64,000 bases of DNA from Pseudomonadota bacterium (GTDB taxonomy: Bacteria > Pseudomonadota > Alphaproteobacteria > Rhizobiales > Xanthobacteraceae): positions 186,001 through 250,000 of the forward strand of contig JAFEFL010000025.1 of assembly GCA_018240595.1 (NCBI GenBank). The letters run 5' to 3'. The notes beneath the pieces are model-generated. The model was given only the letters and a program-made list of their open reading frames with translations. It ran no database searches and was not told the DNA's origin. Positions 35,101-43,854 of the stretch are shown here, piece after piece (position 1 is the stretch's first letter; each line of letters opens with the position of its first letter). A program made the translations under genes and the position numbers.

Positions 35101-36255
35101 ATGGCGCAAACGATTCTCTATCTCGTCTCCGAAGACTGGTATTTCATGTCGCACCGGCTGCCGATGGCCCGGGCGGCGAAGGCGGCCGGCTACGAAGTCC
35201 ACGTCGCCACCCGTGTCGCCAAACACGGCGGCGCCATCCTCGCCGAAGGTTTCACCCTGCACCCGGTGGCGTGGCGGCGCGGCAGCCTCAATCCGCTGGT
35301 CCTGATCGGCACGGTGCTCGAAATCCGCGGGCTGTATCGCCGCCTCAAGCCCGACCTGGTGCACCATGTTGCCTTGGTGCCGTCGGTGCTGGGCTCCATC
35401 GCCGCCCTCGGTCTGCCGATGGCGCGGCTCAATGCCTTTGCCGGACTCGGCTTTGCCTTCACGTCGTCGACGCTCAAGGCGAAGCTGGTGCGTGGCATCG
35501 CCGCGCCGCTGATGCGCTGGCTGCTCAACCGCCCGGCGACCTGCGTCCTGGTGCAGAACCCGGATGATCGCGACGCGGTGCTGGCGCTCGGCGTGCCGAC
35601 GGATCGCATCGTGCTTATCCCCGGCTCCGGCATCGACACCGACGAACTGACGCCGCTGCCCGAGCCGGACGGCATCTTCACCGCCGGCTTCGTCGGCCGC
35701 CTGCTCGACGACAAGGGCGTGCGGCCGCTGGTGCGCGCGCATGAGATCCTGGCGCAGCGCGGCGTCGACTTCCGCCTGCTGCTCGCCGGCAGTCCCGATC
35801 CGTCGAACCCCGCCTCGATCCCCAACGCGATCATCGAAGGCTGGCGGCACCGGCCGCACCTCGTCGTGCTCGGCCATGTCGATGGCATCGCGACGGTGTG
35901 GGCGCAGGCGCATGTCGGCGTGCTGCCGTCGCGCCGCGAAGGCCTGCCGAAGAGCCTGCTCGAGGCCGCCGCCTGCGAGCGCGCCCTGATCGCCACCGAC
36001 GTGCCCGGCTGCCGCGAGATCGCGCGGCAGGACGTCAACGCCCTTCTCGTTCCGGTGGACGATCCGGAGGCGCTGGCCGACGCGATCGAGACGCTGATGA
36101 ACGATCCCGAACGCCGCCGGCGCTTTGCCGCGGCGAGCCGCAGGATGGCGGTCGAGGAATTCTCCAGCGCGCATGTCGGCCGCGAGATCGTGGCGCTGTA
36201 CCGGCGCCTGCTCGCCGACAAGGCCGCCGCCACGCGCACGGAGACGCCGGCATGA
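35101..36255 (+). CDS. Glycosyltransferase family 4
   Basis: A 384-residue GT-B enzyme. The N-terminal half begins ILYLVSEDWYFMSHRLPMARAA, and the C-terminal half contains AGFVGRLLDDKGVRPLVRAH and the donor-binding region VLPSRREGLPKSLLEAAACERALIATDVPGCREI, with the E-x7-E-like pattern of GT4. It should transfer a sugar from a nucleotide donor onto the lipid-linked oligosaccharide at the cytoplasmic face. It overlaps the next gene as ATGA. That neighbour makes the first lipid-linked sugar, so this enzyme may add the second. Confidence 0.9.
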   Translation: MAQTILYLVSEDWYFMSHRLPMARAAKAAGYEVHVATRVAKHGGAILAEGFTLHPVAWRRGSLNPLVLIGTVLEIRGLYRRLKPDLVHHVALVPSVLGSIAALGLPMARLNAFAGLGFAFTSSTLKAKLVRGIAAPLMRWLLNRPATCVLVQNPDDRDAVLALGVPTDRIVLIPGSGIDTDELTPLPEPDGIFTAGFVGRLLDDKGVRPLVRAHEILAQRGVDFRLLLAGSPDPSNPASIPNAIIEGWRHRPHLVVLGHVDGIATVWAQAHVGVLPSRREGLPKSLLEAAACERALIATDVPGCREIARQDVNALLVPVDDPEALADAIETLMNDPERRRRFAAASRRMAVEEFSSAHVGREIVALYRRLLADKAAATRTETPA

Positions 36256-37283
36256 CGATCATCGCCTGGCCGCTCATCGCCGCCATCGCCGCCGGCATTG
36301 CGCTCGCCGCCGCTGTCATCTGCTACGCGCTGCTGGTGCTGCTGCGGCCGCTGCTGCAGCGCTACGCGCTGGCGCTGCCCAACGCGCGCTCCTCGCACAA
36401 AATTCCGACACCGCAAGGCGCCGGCATCGGCGTGGTTGCGGCCACGATCATTGTGACACTGGCTACCGCCCTGCGAGCCGGCTTCCTCGACGATCCGGCC
36501 TTGTGGATCTTAGTGGCCGCCACCGCCGGCATCGCCATTGTCGGCGCCGCCGACGACATCGCCCAGCTCGGCGTTGTACCCCGCCTGATCCTGCAAGGCA
36601 TCGCCGTCGCAGCGGTGCTCACGGCCCTGCCGGCCGATGTGCGCGTGGTGCCGTTTCTGCCGTTCTTTATCGAGCGCAGCCTGCTCGGCCTCGGCGCGCT
36701 GTGGTTCGTCAACCTCACCAACTTCATGGACGGTATCGACTGGATCACCGCCGCCGAAACCATCCCGATCACCGCATTTCTGCTCATGATCAGCGTGTTC
36801 GGCGGTCCCTCGGACCTGGAGATCAGCATCGCGCTGGCGCTGTTCGGCGCCATGCTCGGCTTCGCCCCGCTCAACAGGCCGGTGGCCAGGATGTTTCTCG
36901 GCGACGTCGGCAGCCTCGCCATCGGCCTGCTGCTCGCCTGGCTGCTGATCGGGCTCGCCGGCCGCGGCCACATCGCCGCGGCGCTGCTGCTGCCGCTGTA
37001 TTACATCGCCGACGCCACCGTCACCTTGTGCCGCCGCATCCTGCGCGGCGAGAAATTCTGGGTCGCACATCGCACGCATTTCTACCAGCGCGCCACGCAA
37101 AACGGCTTCACGGTGATGCAGGTCGTGACGCGCATCTTCGCCGTCAACGTCGTACTCGGCTTGCTGGCGCTGAGCAGCGTCGCTTGGAATGGCATCGCGA
37201 TGCAGATCGCCGCACTTGCCGCAGGCGCGGCGCTGGTGACGGCGCTGCTCTACAGCTTCGCGTCAGGCCGCAAAGCGGCCTGA
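36252..37283 (+). CDS. Polyprenyl-phosphate sugar-1-phosphate transferase (WecA/WbpL/MraY family)
   Basis: A 343-residue protein with about ten membrane segments. It transfers a HexNAc-1-phosphate from a UDP-sugar to undecaprenyl phosphate, which starts O-antigen or capsule synthesis. Catalytic parts are visible: DD at 101-102, NFMDGID (157-163), FLGDVG (215-220) and HRTH (273-276). The last is the UDP-HexNAc-recognition motif of the WecA branch. The C-terminus overlaps the oppositely oriented GT9 gene by 34 nt. Confidence 0.92.
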   Translation: MTIIAWPLIAAIAAGIALAAAVICYALLVLLRPLLQRYALALPNARSSHKIPTPQGAGIGVVAATIIVTLATALRAGFLDDPALWILVAATAGIAIVGAADDIAQLGVVPRLILQGIAVAAVLTALPADVRVVPFLPFFIERSLLGLGALWFVNLTNFMDGIDWITAAETIPITAFLLMISVFGGPSDLEISIALALFGAMLGFAPLNRPVARMFLGDVGSLAIGLLLAWLLIGLAGRGHIAAALLLPLYYIADATVTLCRRILRGEKFWVAHRTHFYQRATQNGFTVMQVVTRIFAVNVVLGLLALSSVAWNGIAMQIAALAAGAALVTALLYSFASGRKAA

Positions 37284-38335
37284 CTCGATAGCGCCTCGTC
37301 GACGGCGACCATCACCTGACGCGGCGACAGCGCATCAAGGCAGGCGCTCGCGCTGCCGAGCCGGCGCTCGCAGCCCTCGAGTTGGCACGGCGTGCACGGA
37401 TATGCATGCTGCACCAGCCAGACATTGCCGCGCTGTTGCACCGCGCCGGTGTCGTGCCACATCTCACTCAGGCCGCCGACCGGCCACGGACCCCACAGCC
37501 GCGGATCGGTCGGGCCAAACAGCGCCACGGTCGGCGCGCCACAAGCGGCGGCGAGATGCGTCACCGACGTATCGGGCCCGACGAAGACCTCGGCCTTGCT
37601 CAAGAGGCCGGCGAGTTGCGCCCAGTTCAGCGCGCCGTCCATGCGCTTGACGTCGATGCGGCACCACACGTCGTCGAGATAGGCGCGCTCGTCCGCCGCG
37701 GGCCCGCCGGTCGCGACCACGGTAAGCCCGCGCGCGCGCAGCGCCTGCGCCACCTCGCGCCAGCCGGACGCCGTCCACTGCTTGTAGCGGAACATCGGCG
37801 CGGCGTGGATGACGGCATAAGGCCCATCCGGCATAGCGTCGAATGGCGCGGCGCGCGGCGGCGCCAGTCGCGGATCGCGCTCGATGCCGAGCGTATCGGC
37901 GAGCCGCAACATTTCCTCGACGCGATGCACGCCGGGGACGATGTCGAGCGTGCGATGCAGAATGCGCCGCTTGAACTCACCTTTGGCGCCCGCCTCGACC
38001 GGCGCCACACAGAGTCGGCCAGCGATAGCGGCAAAGAAAGTCGGCCGGTCGCCCGACTGCGTCGAAACCGCAAGATCGTAACCGCGCCACAGCTTCGCGG
38101 CGAGTGCGAGGCTCTGCGCGGCGGTGCGACGCGGCGGCATGGCAATGACGGCGTTCAGATCCGGATTGCCGTCGAGAATGCCCGCGGTGTCGGCGAACAC
38201 CAGCGCATCGATGGTCGCCTCCGGCCAAGCCTTACGCAGGCTGGCGATCAGCGGCGTCGTCAGCAGCACATCGCCGAGCCGCCGCAACGCGATCACCAGG
38301 ATGCGCGGCTTTGCGGGCAGCCCGACGCGGCTCAT
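37250..38335 (-). CDS. Glycosyltransferase family 9 (heptosyltransferase-like)
   Basis: A 361-residue GT-B protein. The N-terminus ILVIALRRLGDVLLTTPLIASLR and the C-terminal donor motif VFVGPDTSVTHLAAACGAPTVALFGPTDPRLWGPWP are those of GT9 (WaaC/WaaF/WaaQ) enzymes. It is more divergent than the two other GT9 proteins here (43855-44910, 45995-46948), so it may add a side heptose or another sugar to the LPS core. The C-terminal CTPCQLEGCERR cluster has three cysteines within eleven residues. It overlaps the O-antigen-ligase-type gene as ATGA and the opposing WecA-like gene by 34 nt. Confidence 0.88.
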   Translation of the reverse strand: MSRVGLPAKPRILVIALRRLGDVLLTTPLIASLRKAWPEATIDALVFADTAGILDGNPDLNAVIAMPPRRTAAQSLALAAKLWRGYDLAVSTQSGDRPTFFAAIAGRLCVAPVEAGAKGEFKRRILHRTLDIVPGVHRVEEMLRLADTLGIERDPRLAPPRAAPFDAMPDGPYAVIHAAPMFRYKQWTASGWREVAQALRARGLTVVATGGPAADERAYLDDVWCRIDVKRMDGALNWAQLAGLLSKAEVFVGPDTSVTHLAAACGAPTVALFGPTDPRLWGPWPVGGLSEMWHDTGAVQQRGNVWLVQHAYPCTPCQLEGCERRLGSASACLDALSPRQVMVAVDEALSSQAALRPDAKL

Positions 38336-39576
38336 GGCGCCGCGATCTTTCGATGGACCGCGGCGCGCTGCCTCAGCACCATGCCGCCGGCGACACCGAC
38401 GCCGACCACATAAATCCAGCCTTGCAGGAAGTCGAACAGGTGGGAATTAAGCAACGAACCGACGATGTTCTGCGCGACAACGGCGAGCCCGACCCAGGCC
38501 GCCAGCCCGGGGCCGCGGAACAGGAGCAGGTGCGCGATCCACATCGCCCATAGCACCGCCGCACCAACGAGACCGATCTGGATGGCGACGGCGAAAGTCT
38601 GGTTGTGCGGATTGGTGGTGGCCGAGCCTTCGGCGCCGGTCTTGCCTTCCGACGAGGCGATGAAGAGCTTGTGGATCGAACCGGTGCCGTGGCCGAACAA
38701 CGGCGCCTCACCGACGAAGCGCAACGACTTGCGATAGAACTCCAGCCGCTCTCCTGATGAGTTCTGCGCGTCGGTGGCAAAATAGGCTTCCGCATCCGTC
38801 CACGCCTGAACAGTGCGCTCGCGCAAATAAGGCGCCGAGAACCATCCGATTGCGGCAAGCGCGACGGCGGCGGCGAGCACCATCGCTGCACTGCGGCGCG
38901 ACAGACGCCGCGCCGCGAACAGGACCAACAATACCGGCATTGTCACCAGCGCGGTGCGGCCGGTCGAGAGAAAGAACATGCTCACCAGCATGCCGACAGT
39001 GAACAGCGCGATCGCCGCGACCCAGCGCCAATGCCTGCGTTCGATGCGGTCGGCGGCGACGTACAGCAGGCCGAACATGCACAGCACGAATTCACCGCTC
39101 TGGCTGGCCGCGTTCCGCACGATGACATTGTCGAACTTGACGAGACCGGCGGCCAACGGCGGAATCAACATGATCACGGTCGTGACGACGAGCAGCGCTA
39201 GGCAGGACAGCGCATAGGCGACAAAGACGTAATAGCCGCGCTCGGATCTCTGGAAGTGAATGAAGAACAGCGGGATCGCCAGCAATTTGAAAAAGGAACC
39301 GATGCCGTTCCATTTTTCGGCGAGACTGACGTCGCCCCACGCCATGCCGGCAACGCCGAACAGAACCAGCAGCACCGGCAGGCCGCCCGCCGGCGTCATC
39401 ACCGTCTCGCGCAAGGCGCGAACGTCGAACATCGCGATCAAGGTCACGGCCCACATGCCGGCGAGCACGCTCGCGGCCGACGTCGACCACGGCAGCGACG
39501 CCGCGAGCGCAATCGCCAGAACGTCGGCGACGCCGATGAGCTTGACGCGATCAGTCGATACAGTCGCCATGGTCAT
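38332..39576 (-). CDS. O-antigen ligase/polymerase family membrane protein (Wzy_C, WaaL-like)
   Basis: A 414-residue protein with about ten membrane segments and one large periplasmic loop (about 240-320). That loop has GHGTGSIHKL and the NPHNQTF motif, the conserved core of Wzy_C proteins. It either joins finished O-antigen to lipid A-core (WaaL) or polymerises repeat units (Wzy); location among core genes favours a ligase. The start at ATG 39576 overlaps the upstream glycosyltransferase stop as ATGA. Confidence 0.87.
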   Translation of the reverse strand: MTMATVSTDRVKLIGVADVLAIALAASLPWSTSAASVLAGMWAVTLIAMFDVRALRETVMTPAGGLPVLLVLFGVAGMAWGDVSLAEKWNGIGSFFKLLAIPLFFIHFQRSERGYYVFVAYALSCLALLVVTTVIMLIPPLAAGLVKFDNVIVRNAASQSGEFVLCMFGLLYVAADRIERRHWRWVAAIALFTVGMLVSMFFLSTGRTALVTMPVLLVLFAARRLSRRSAAMVLAAAVALAAIGWFSAPYLRERTVQAWTDAEAYFATDAQNSSGERLEFYRKSLRFVGEAPLFGHGTGSIHKLFIASSEGKTGAEGSATTNPHNQTFAVAIQIGLVGAAVLWAMWIAHLLLFRGPGLAAWVGLAVVAQNIVGSLLNSHLFDFLQGWIYVVGVGVAGGMVLRQRAAVHRKIAAP

Positions 39577-40424
39577 GCCGGCCCCGCTTCCGTCACAGAC
39601 AACGGTTTCGCCCGCAGCGCCGACATGCCGCGCTTGGCGCGTATGTCGCGTCCCTTCAGCAATTCCGCCAATTTGCGCTCATTCTCCGCCAAAGCCGAGC
39701 GGTCGGCCTCCTCGTGCCACAGATGAATGACGCCGGTGGCGAAGTTGCCGTCCTTGCGAACAATGCCGGCATTGATGAGGCGCACGATCAGGTCGGAATC
39801 TTCCTTGCCCCACCCGCTATAGTCGGCATCGAAGCCGTCGACGGTCTCGAGGTCGCGGCGCCAGATGGCGAGGTTGCAGGAGCGCGCGCCCTTCCATTCC
39901 TTGGCGCGGATCTGCCGCAACGGACCGAGCGGCAGCTTAAGCAGCGCGGACAAGCGATTGACGCCGCCGCGCAAGCGCTCGGCGACGAATTGGCCAAAGC
40001 TCCAGGTTTCCGGCTCGAGGCCGTCGCGCAGCACGCGCGCCGTCAGATCCGGCGATAGCAGAATGCGGTTGCCGGTGACGAAGGCACGCGGTTCAGCGAG
40101 ATTGCGATGCTGCACGACGAAATCCGGACGGACGATGCAATCGCCATCGAGGAAGACGATATAGTCGCCGCGCGCCGCCAGCACCGCGCGGTTGCGAATT
40201 TCGCCGGCGCGAAAACCCTTATCCTCGTGCCAGAGGTGCTCGACGCGATGGCCGACCCTGGCCCTCCAGGCTTCGACCGTTGCCGCCGTCGCCGGCCCCG
40301 AGCCGTCGTCGGCCACCAGCACCTCGAAGTCGCGATCGGTCTGCCGCGCGAGCGAACGCAGCACCGCGGCGAGCGCGTCCTCGCGGTTATAGGTGGTGAC
40401 GATGACCGAGATGAGCCCGTTCAC
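39573..40424 (-). CDS. Glycosyltransferase family 2
   Basis: A 283-residue GT-A enzyme: SVIVTTYNREDALAAVLRSLARQ at the N-terminus, VADDGSG, FLDGDCIVRPDF (DxD metal site) and a C-terminal ETVDGFDADYSGWGKEDSDLIVRLINAG typical of the galactosyltransferase-like GT2 subgroup. It probably adds a hexose to the LPS core. The start is GTG 40424, overlapping the upstream stop as GTGA; the longer frame before it lacks domain features. Confidence 0.88.
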   Translation of the reverse strand: MNGLISVIVTTYNREDALAAVLRSLARQTDRDFEVLVADDGSGPATAATVEAWRARVGHRVEHLWHEDKGFRAGEIRNRAVLAARGDYIVFLDGDCIVRPDFVVQHRNLAEPRAFVTGNRILLSPDLTARVLRDGLEPETWSFGQFVAERLRGGVNRLSALLKLPLGPLRQIRAKEWKGARSCNLAIWRRDLETVDGFDADYSGWGKEDSDLIVRLINAGIVRKDGNFATGVIHLWHEEADRSALAENERKLAELLKGRDIRAKRGMSALRAKPLSVTEAGPA

Positions 40425-41167
40425 CGGCGCCGCCCCGCCAGCCATGCCTTCATGTAGCGATAGTAAGTGCCCTCGGCATTGGCGACCGCAAGCAGAAAGC
40501 CTTCGCGGCCGTCGAGGAAGCCGGCGCGCAGGATATAGGTGCGGAAGAAGCTCCACAGGCCGTGGGTGATGCCGCTGGCGAAGCTCACCCGCCTGCCGCG
40601 CGCAACTAGCTCGGCGGCGCCGGCGGTCGAGTAGCGGTCCATGCGCGACAGCGCGTCCTCGATCTGCATGACCGGCGCATGCAAGAGATCGCTGTTGAGC
40701 CGCGCGATCTTGCCGTCGCAGATCACGCGCTCATGCACCGCGTCGTCGGAAAATCGCGCCTTACCGCGGCGGAACAACCGCAGCACGTAATCCGGATACC
40801 ATCCGGAATGGCGCATCTCCCGGCCGCAGAAGCTCGACAGACGCGGCAGCTCGTAGCCGTCCGCCGTGCCCTGCCCGATCGCAGACATGATCTCGGCGGA
40901 CAGCGCCGGCGTGACGCGTTCGTCGGCATCGATCGAGAACACCCAATCGCCGTTCGCCTCGCCGAGCGCGAAATTCTTCTGCGCGCCGAAGCCGTCCATG
41001 GCGCGGACGATGACCCTGGCGCCCCTGGCTTCGGCGATAGCACGCGTGTCGTCGCTGCTGTTGTCGTCGATGACGATGCGCTCGTCGGCGAAGGCGACGC
41101 TGTCGAGGCAGGCGCCGATCTTGGCGGCCTCGTTCCTGGCTATCACGATCACCGACAGGCGCGGCAT
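40421..41167 (-). CDS. Glycosyltransferase family 2, WaaE/KdtX type
   Basis: A 248-residue GT-A enzyme with LSVIVIARNEAAKIGACLDSV, IDDNSSDDT, GFGAQKNFALGEANGDWVFSIDADERV (DAD metal site) and HSGWYPDYVLRLFRRGKARFSDDAVHE. This is the pattern of WaaE, which adds glucose to the first heptose of the LPS inner core. ATG 41167 or GTG 41170 can serve; AGAGGA lies before both. The heptose genes hldE and hldD sit directly upstream. Confidence 0.9.
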   Translation of the reverse strand: MPRLSVIVIARNEAAKIGACLDSVAFADERIVIDDNSSDDTRAIAEARGARVIVRAMDGFGAQKNFALGEANGDWVFSIDADERVTPALSAEIMSAIGQGTADGYELPRLSSFCGREMRHSGWYPDYVLRLFRRGKARFSDDAVHERVICDGKIARLNSDLLHAPVMQIEDALSRMDRYSTAGAAELVARGRRVSFASGITHGLWSFFRTYILRAGFLDGREGFLLAVANAEGTYYRYMKAWLAGRRR

Positions 41168-41187
41168 CACCGAAGTCCTCTCAAGCT

Positions 41188-42660
41188 TCAGCGGCCCTTG
41201 CCCGCGCGCGAGCGCTCGACCATCGAAGTGGTGGACTGGTTCGGCACCAGATCGACCAGCACGACGGTGCCGCCGAGCGCCTCGACGATGTCGTGGCCGA
41301 CGACCTGTTCGCGCGTGTAATCGCTGCCCTTGACCAGCACGGTGGGCTTGACCTCGGCGATCAGCTCACGCGGCGTGTCCTGCTCGAAGACGACGACCAG
41401 ATCGACGGCCTCGAGCGCGGCCAGCACTTCGGCGCGCGACTGCGCATTCTGCACCGGACGGCCGGCGCCCTTCAGCCGCGTCACCGAAGCGTCGCTGTTG
41501 AGGCCGACGACGAGGCGGTCGCAGGCGGCGCGAGCGCTGGCGAGCAACTTGACGTGGCCTGGATGCAGGAGGTCGAAGCAGCCGTTGGTGAAGCCGATGC
41601 GCAGGCCCTGACGGCGCCACAGGTCGAGCGGCTCAGCGAGCTGCGACCAGTCGAACACGATCTTGTCCTCGGCGGCGAGCGAGGCTTCCGGCAGGATTCG
41701 ATGGCGAAGTTCATCGACTGTGAGCGTCGCCGTGCCGCGCTTGCCGACCACAACGGCGGCGGCGGCGTTGGCGGCGCGCATGGCGCTTTCGAAGTCGGCC
41801 CGCATCGCCAGCATCGCGGACAGCACCGCGACGACCGTGTCGCCGGCGCCGGATACGTCGCGCACCTTCACCGCGTAGGATGGGACATGCACCGGCGCGC
41901 CGTCATTGACCAGCGTCATGCCGTCCTCGCTGCGCGTCACCAGCACGGCGCGCGCGCCGAGCGCTTTCTTCAAACCAAGCGCGGCCTCGGCGATTTCGTC
42001 GTCGCTGCGCGCCGCGGTGTTGGTCGCAGCGGCGAGCTCCTGCCGGTTCGGCGTGATCAAAGTGGCGCCACGGTAGATCGAATAATCGCGGCCCTTGGGA
42101 TCGACGATCACCGGTTTGCCGGCCTTGTTGGCGGCATCGATCACGGCGCGCACGACGCGCGGCGTCAGCGCGCCCTTGGCGTAGTCCGACAGTACCACCG
42201 CGCCGGCGCGCGGGATGGCGTCGACGGCATAGCCGATCAGCGCGTCCTCGGCAGCGGGCGCGATCGCGGTGGCCATCTCCCAGTCGGCGCGCAGCATGTG
42301 CGCCGAATGATGCTCGGAGACGAATCGCACCTTGCGCGTCGTCATGCGTTCGTTGTCGGTGACGAGATAAAACTCGATCAGCGGATGCAGCGACAAAGCG
42401 CCGGTCAAGGCCTTGCCGGCCTCGTCGTCGCCGACGACGCCGATGAAAATGCAGCGCGTGCCGAGCGCAACCAGATTGCGCGCGACGTTTCCGGCGCCGC
42501 CGACCATGACCTCGGTGCGCTTCACCGCGATCACCGGCGTCGGCGCCTCAGGCGAGATGCGCGAGACGTCGCCATAGACGAACTCGTCGAGCATCAGATC
42601 GCCGATGCAGAGCACCGTCTGCTGCGACAGGCCGGCGAGATGTTTATCGAAGTCGAACAT
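41188..42660 (-). CDS. hldE: Bifunctional heptose-7-phosphate kinase / heptose-1-phosphate adenylyltransferase
   Basis: A 490-residue two-domain enzyme. The N-terminal ribokinase fold (residues 1-320) has [27 protein letters not shown] and the C-terminal [11 protein letters not shown] anion hole. The nucleotidyltransferase half (about 350-490) has [17 protein letters not shown] and [14 protein letters not shown]. Together they turn D-glycero-beta-D-manno-heptose-7-P into ADP-heptose. gmhA and gmhB are not in the window. It follows hldD, with a repeat element in the 60-nt gap. Confidence 0.96.
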   Translation of the reverse strand: MFDFDKHLAGLSQQTVLCIGDLMLDEFVYGDVSRISPEAPTPVIAVKRTEVMVGGAGNVARNLVALGTRCIFIGVVGDDEAGKALTGALSLHPLIEFYLVTDNERMTTRKVRFVSEHHSAHMLRADWEMATAIAPAAEDALIGYAVDAIPRAGAVVLSDYAKGALTPRVVRAVIDAANKAGKPVIVDPKGRDYSIYRGATLITPNRQELAAATNTAARSDDEIAEAALGLKKALGARAVLVTRSEDGMTLVNDGAPVHVPSYAVKVRDVSGAGDTVVAVLSAMLAMRADFESAMRAANAAAAVVVGKRGTATLTVDELRHRILPEASLAAEDKIVFDWSQLAEPLDLWRRQGLRIGFTNGCFDLLHPGHVKLLASARAACDRLVVGLNSDASVTRLKGAGRPVQNAQSRAEVLAALEAVDLVVVFEQDTPRELIAEVKPTVLVKGSDYTREQVVGHDIVEALGGTVVLVDLVPNQSTTSMVERSRAGKGR

Positions 42661-42668
42661 TATTATTC

Positions 42669-42720
42669 CTTGCGCACGATCTTGTCCGAAAACCGGTATC
42701 CACTTTTCGGGATCATGCGC
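42669..42720. repeat. Dispersed palindromic repeat, copy 2
   Basis: About 50 bp matching the element at 2730-2780 in the same orientation relative to transcription. CCGAAAACCGG is the internal palindrome, and CACGATC/GATCATGCG flanks are shared. It fills the hldD-hldE gap and begins directly after the hldD stop codon. Confidence 0.87.
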
Positions 42721-43701
42721 TCATTTGTACCTGTCAGCCTGATCGAGATAGCCGGTCACATATTGCGCCACCGCCTTGTCGAGCGGCGTGAAACCGGCAT
42801 TGTACCCGGCGCGGCGCAGATTGCCGACATCGGCCTGCGTGAAATACTGGTACTGGTCGCGGATTGAGATCGGCATTTCGATATACTCGATATTCGGCGC
42901 GCGGCCCATCGCTTTGAACATGGCGACAATCATGTCCTTGAAGCTTTCCGCCTGACCGGTGCCGACGTTGAAGATGCCGTTCTTGCCGGCGCCATCCATC
43001 GCCCAGCGCACCACCGAGACCACGTCGTCGACATAGATGAAGTCGCGGCGCTGGTCGCCGTCGGCGATGCCGCCGCGGTGCGATTTGAAAAGTTTGACCG
43101 TCTCGCCGGCCTTGGCGTTGTCGAACACCTTGGACAGCACGCTCGCCATCGGCCCCTTGTGATATTCGTTCGGGCCGTAGACGTTGAAGAACTTCAGGCC
43201 CATCCATCGGGGCGGCAGCTTCTCTTTCTTGACGAAGCGATCGACCAGCGCCAGGTCGAACAGATGCTTCGACCAGCCGTAGAGATTCATCGGTCGCAGC
43301 TTGCGCAATTCCTCGATCGACCAGTCATCGACGAAATTGGCGTCGCGGTCGCCATAGGTCGCCGCCGACGACGCGTAGACGAACGGTGTCCCGGTCTGGG
43401 TGCACCAGTCGAGCAGGCGCAAAGACAGGCGGAAGTTGTTCTCCATCACATCGTCGCCATTGGTGGCGGTGGTCGAGGAGATCGCCCCCATGTGGATCAC
43501 GGCCTCGAGCTTGCGGCCGTCCAGCCACTTGCCGAGATCGGCCGGCGGCACGAAATCGGCGATCTGCCGCTTGGCGAGGTTGCGCCACTTGGCGTCCGAC
43601 CCGAGCAGGTCGTTGACGACGACATCGGTCCGCCCGGCCTCGTTGAGGCTGGCCACGATGTTCGACCCGATGAACCCGGCCCCGCCGGTGACCAGTAGCA
43701 T
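42721..43701 (-). CDS. hldD: ADP-L-glycero-D-manno-heptose 6-epimerase
   Basis: A 326-residue SDR converting ADP-D,D-heptose to ADP-L,D-heptose for the LPS core. It begins LLVTGGAGFIGSNIVASLNEAG and carries VYASSAATYG, LYGWSKHLFD (catalytic Tyr-Lys) and FFNVYGPNEYHKGPMASV, the family signature. ATG 43701 immediately precedes the Rossmann motif. The frame remains open far upstream on the same strand, but that part is antisense to waaF. Confidence 0.96.
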   Translation of the reverse strand: MLLVTGGAGFIGSNIVASLNEAGRTDVVVNDLLGSDAKWRNLAKRQIADFVPPADLGKWLDGRKLEAVIHMGAISSTTATNGDDVMENNFRLSLRLLDWCTQTGTPFVYASSAATYGDRDANFVDDWSIEELRKLRPMNLYGWSKHLFDLALVDRFVKKEKLPPRWMGLKFFNVYGPNEYHKGPMASVLSKVFDNAKAGETVKLFKSHRGGIADGDQRRDFIYVDDVVSVVRWAMDGAGKNGIFNVGTGQAESFKDMIVAMFKAMGRAPNIEYIEMPISIRDQYQYFTQADVGNLRRAGYNAGFTPLDKAVAQYVTGYLDQADRYK

Positions 43702-43854
43702 GAAGGCCCTTACCCGCCCGATTGACTGTGCCATCCTTTGCCCCAGTCCGGGCGGAGGCGCAAATGGACCGGGGCGACCGGGGCCAAATGCCTCTGGAAA
43801 CGGTAAAAAATGCGGCTGGACAGCCCCTCGCAGCCAAGGGTAACGCCACAGCGC

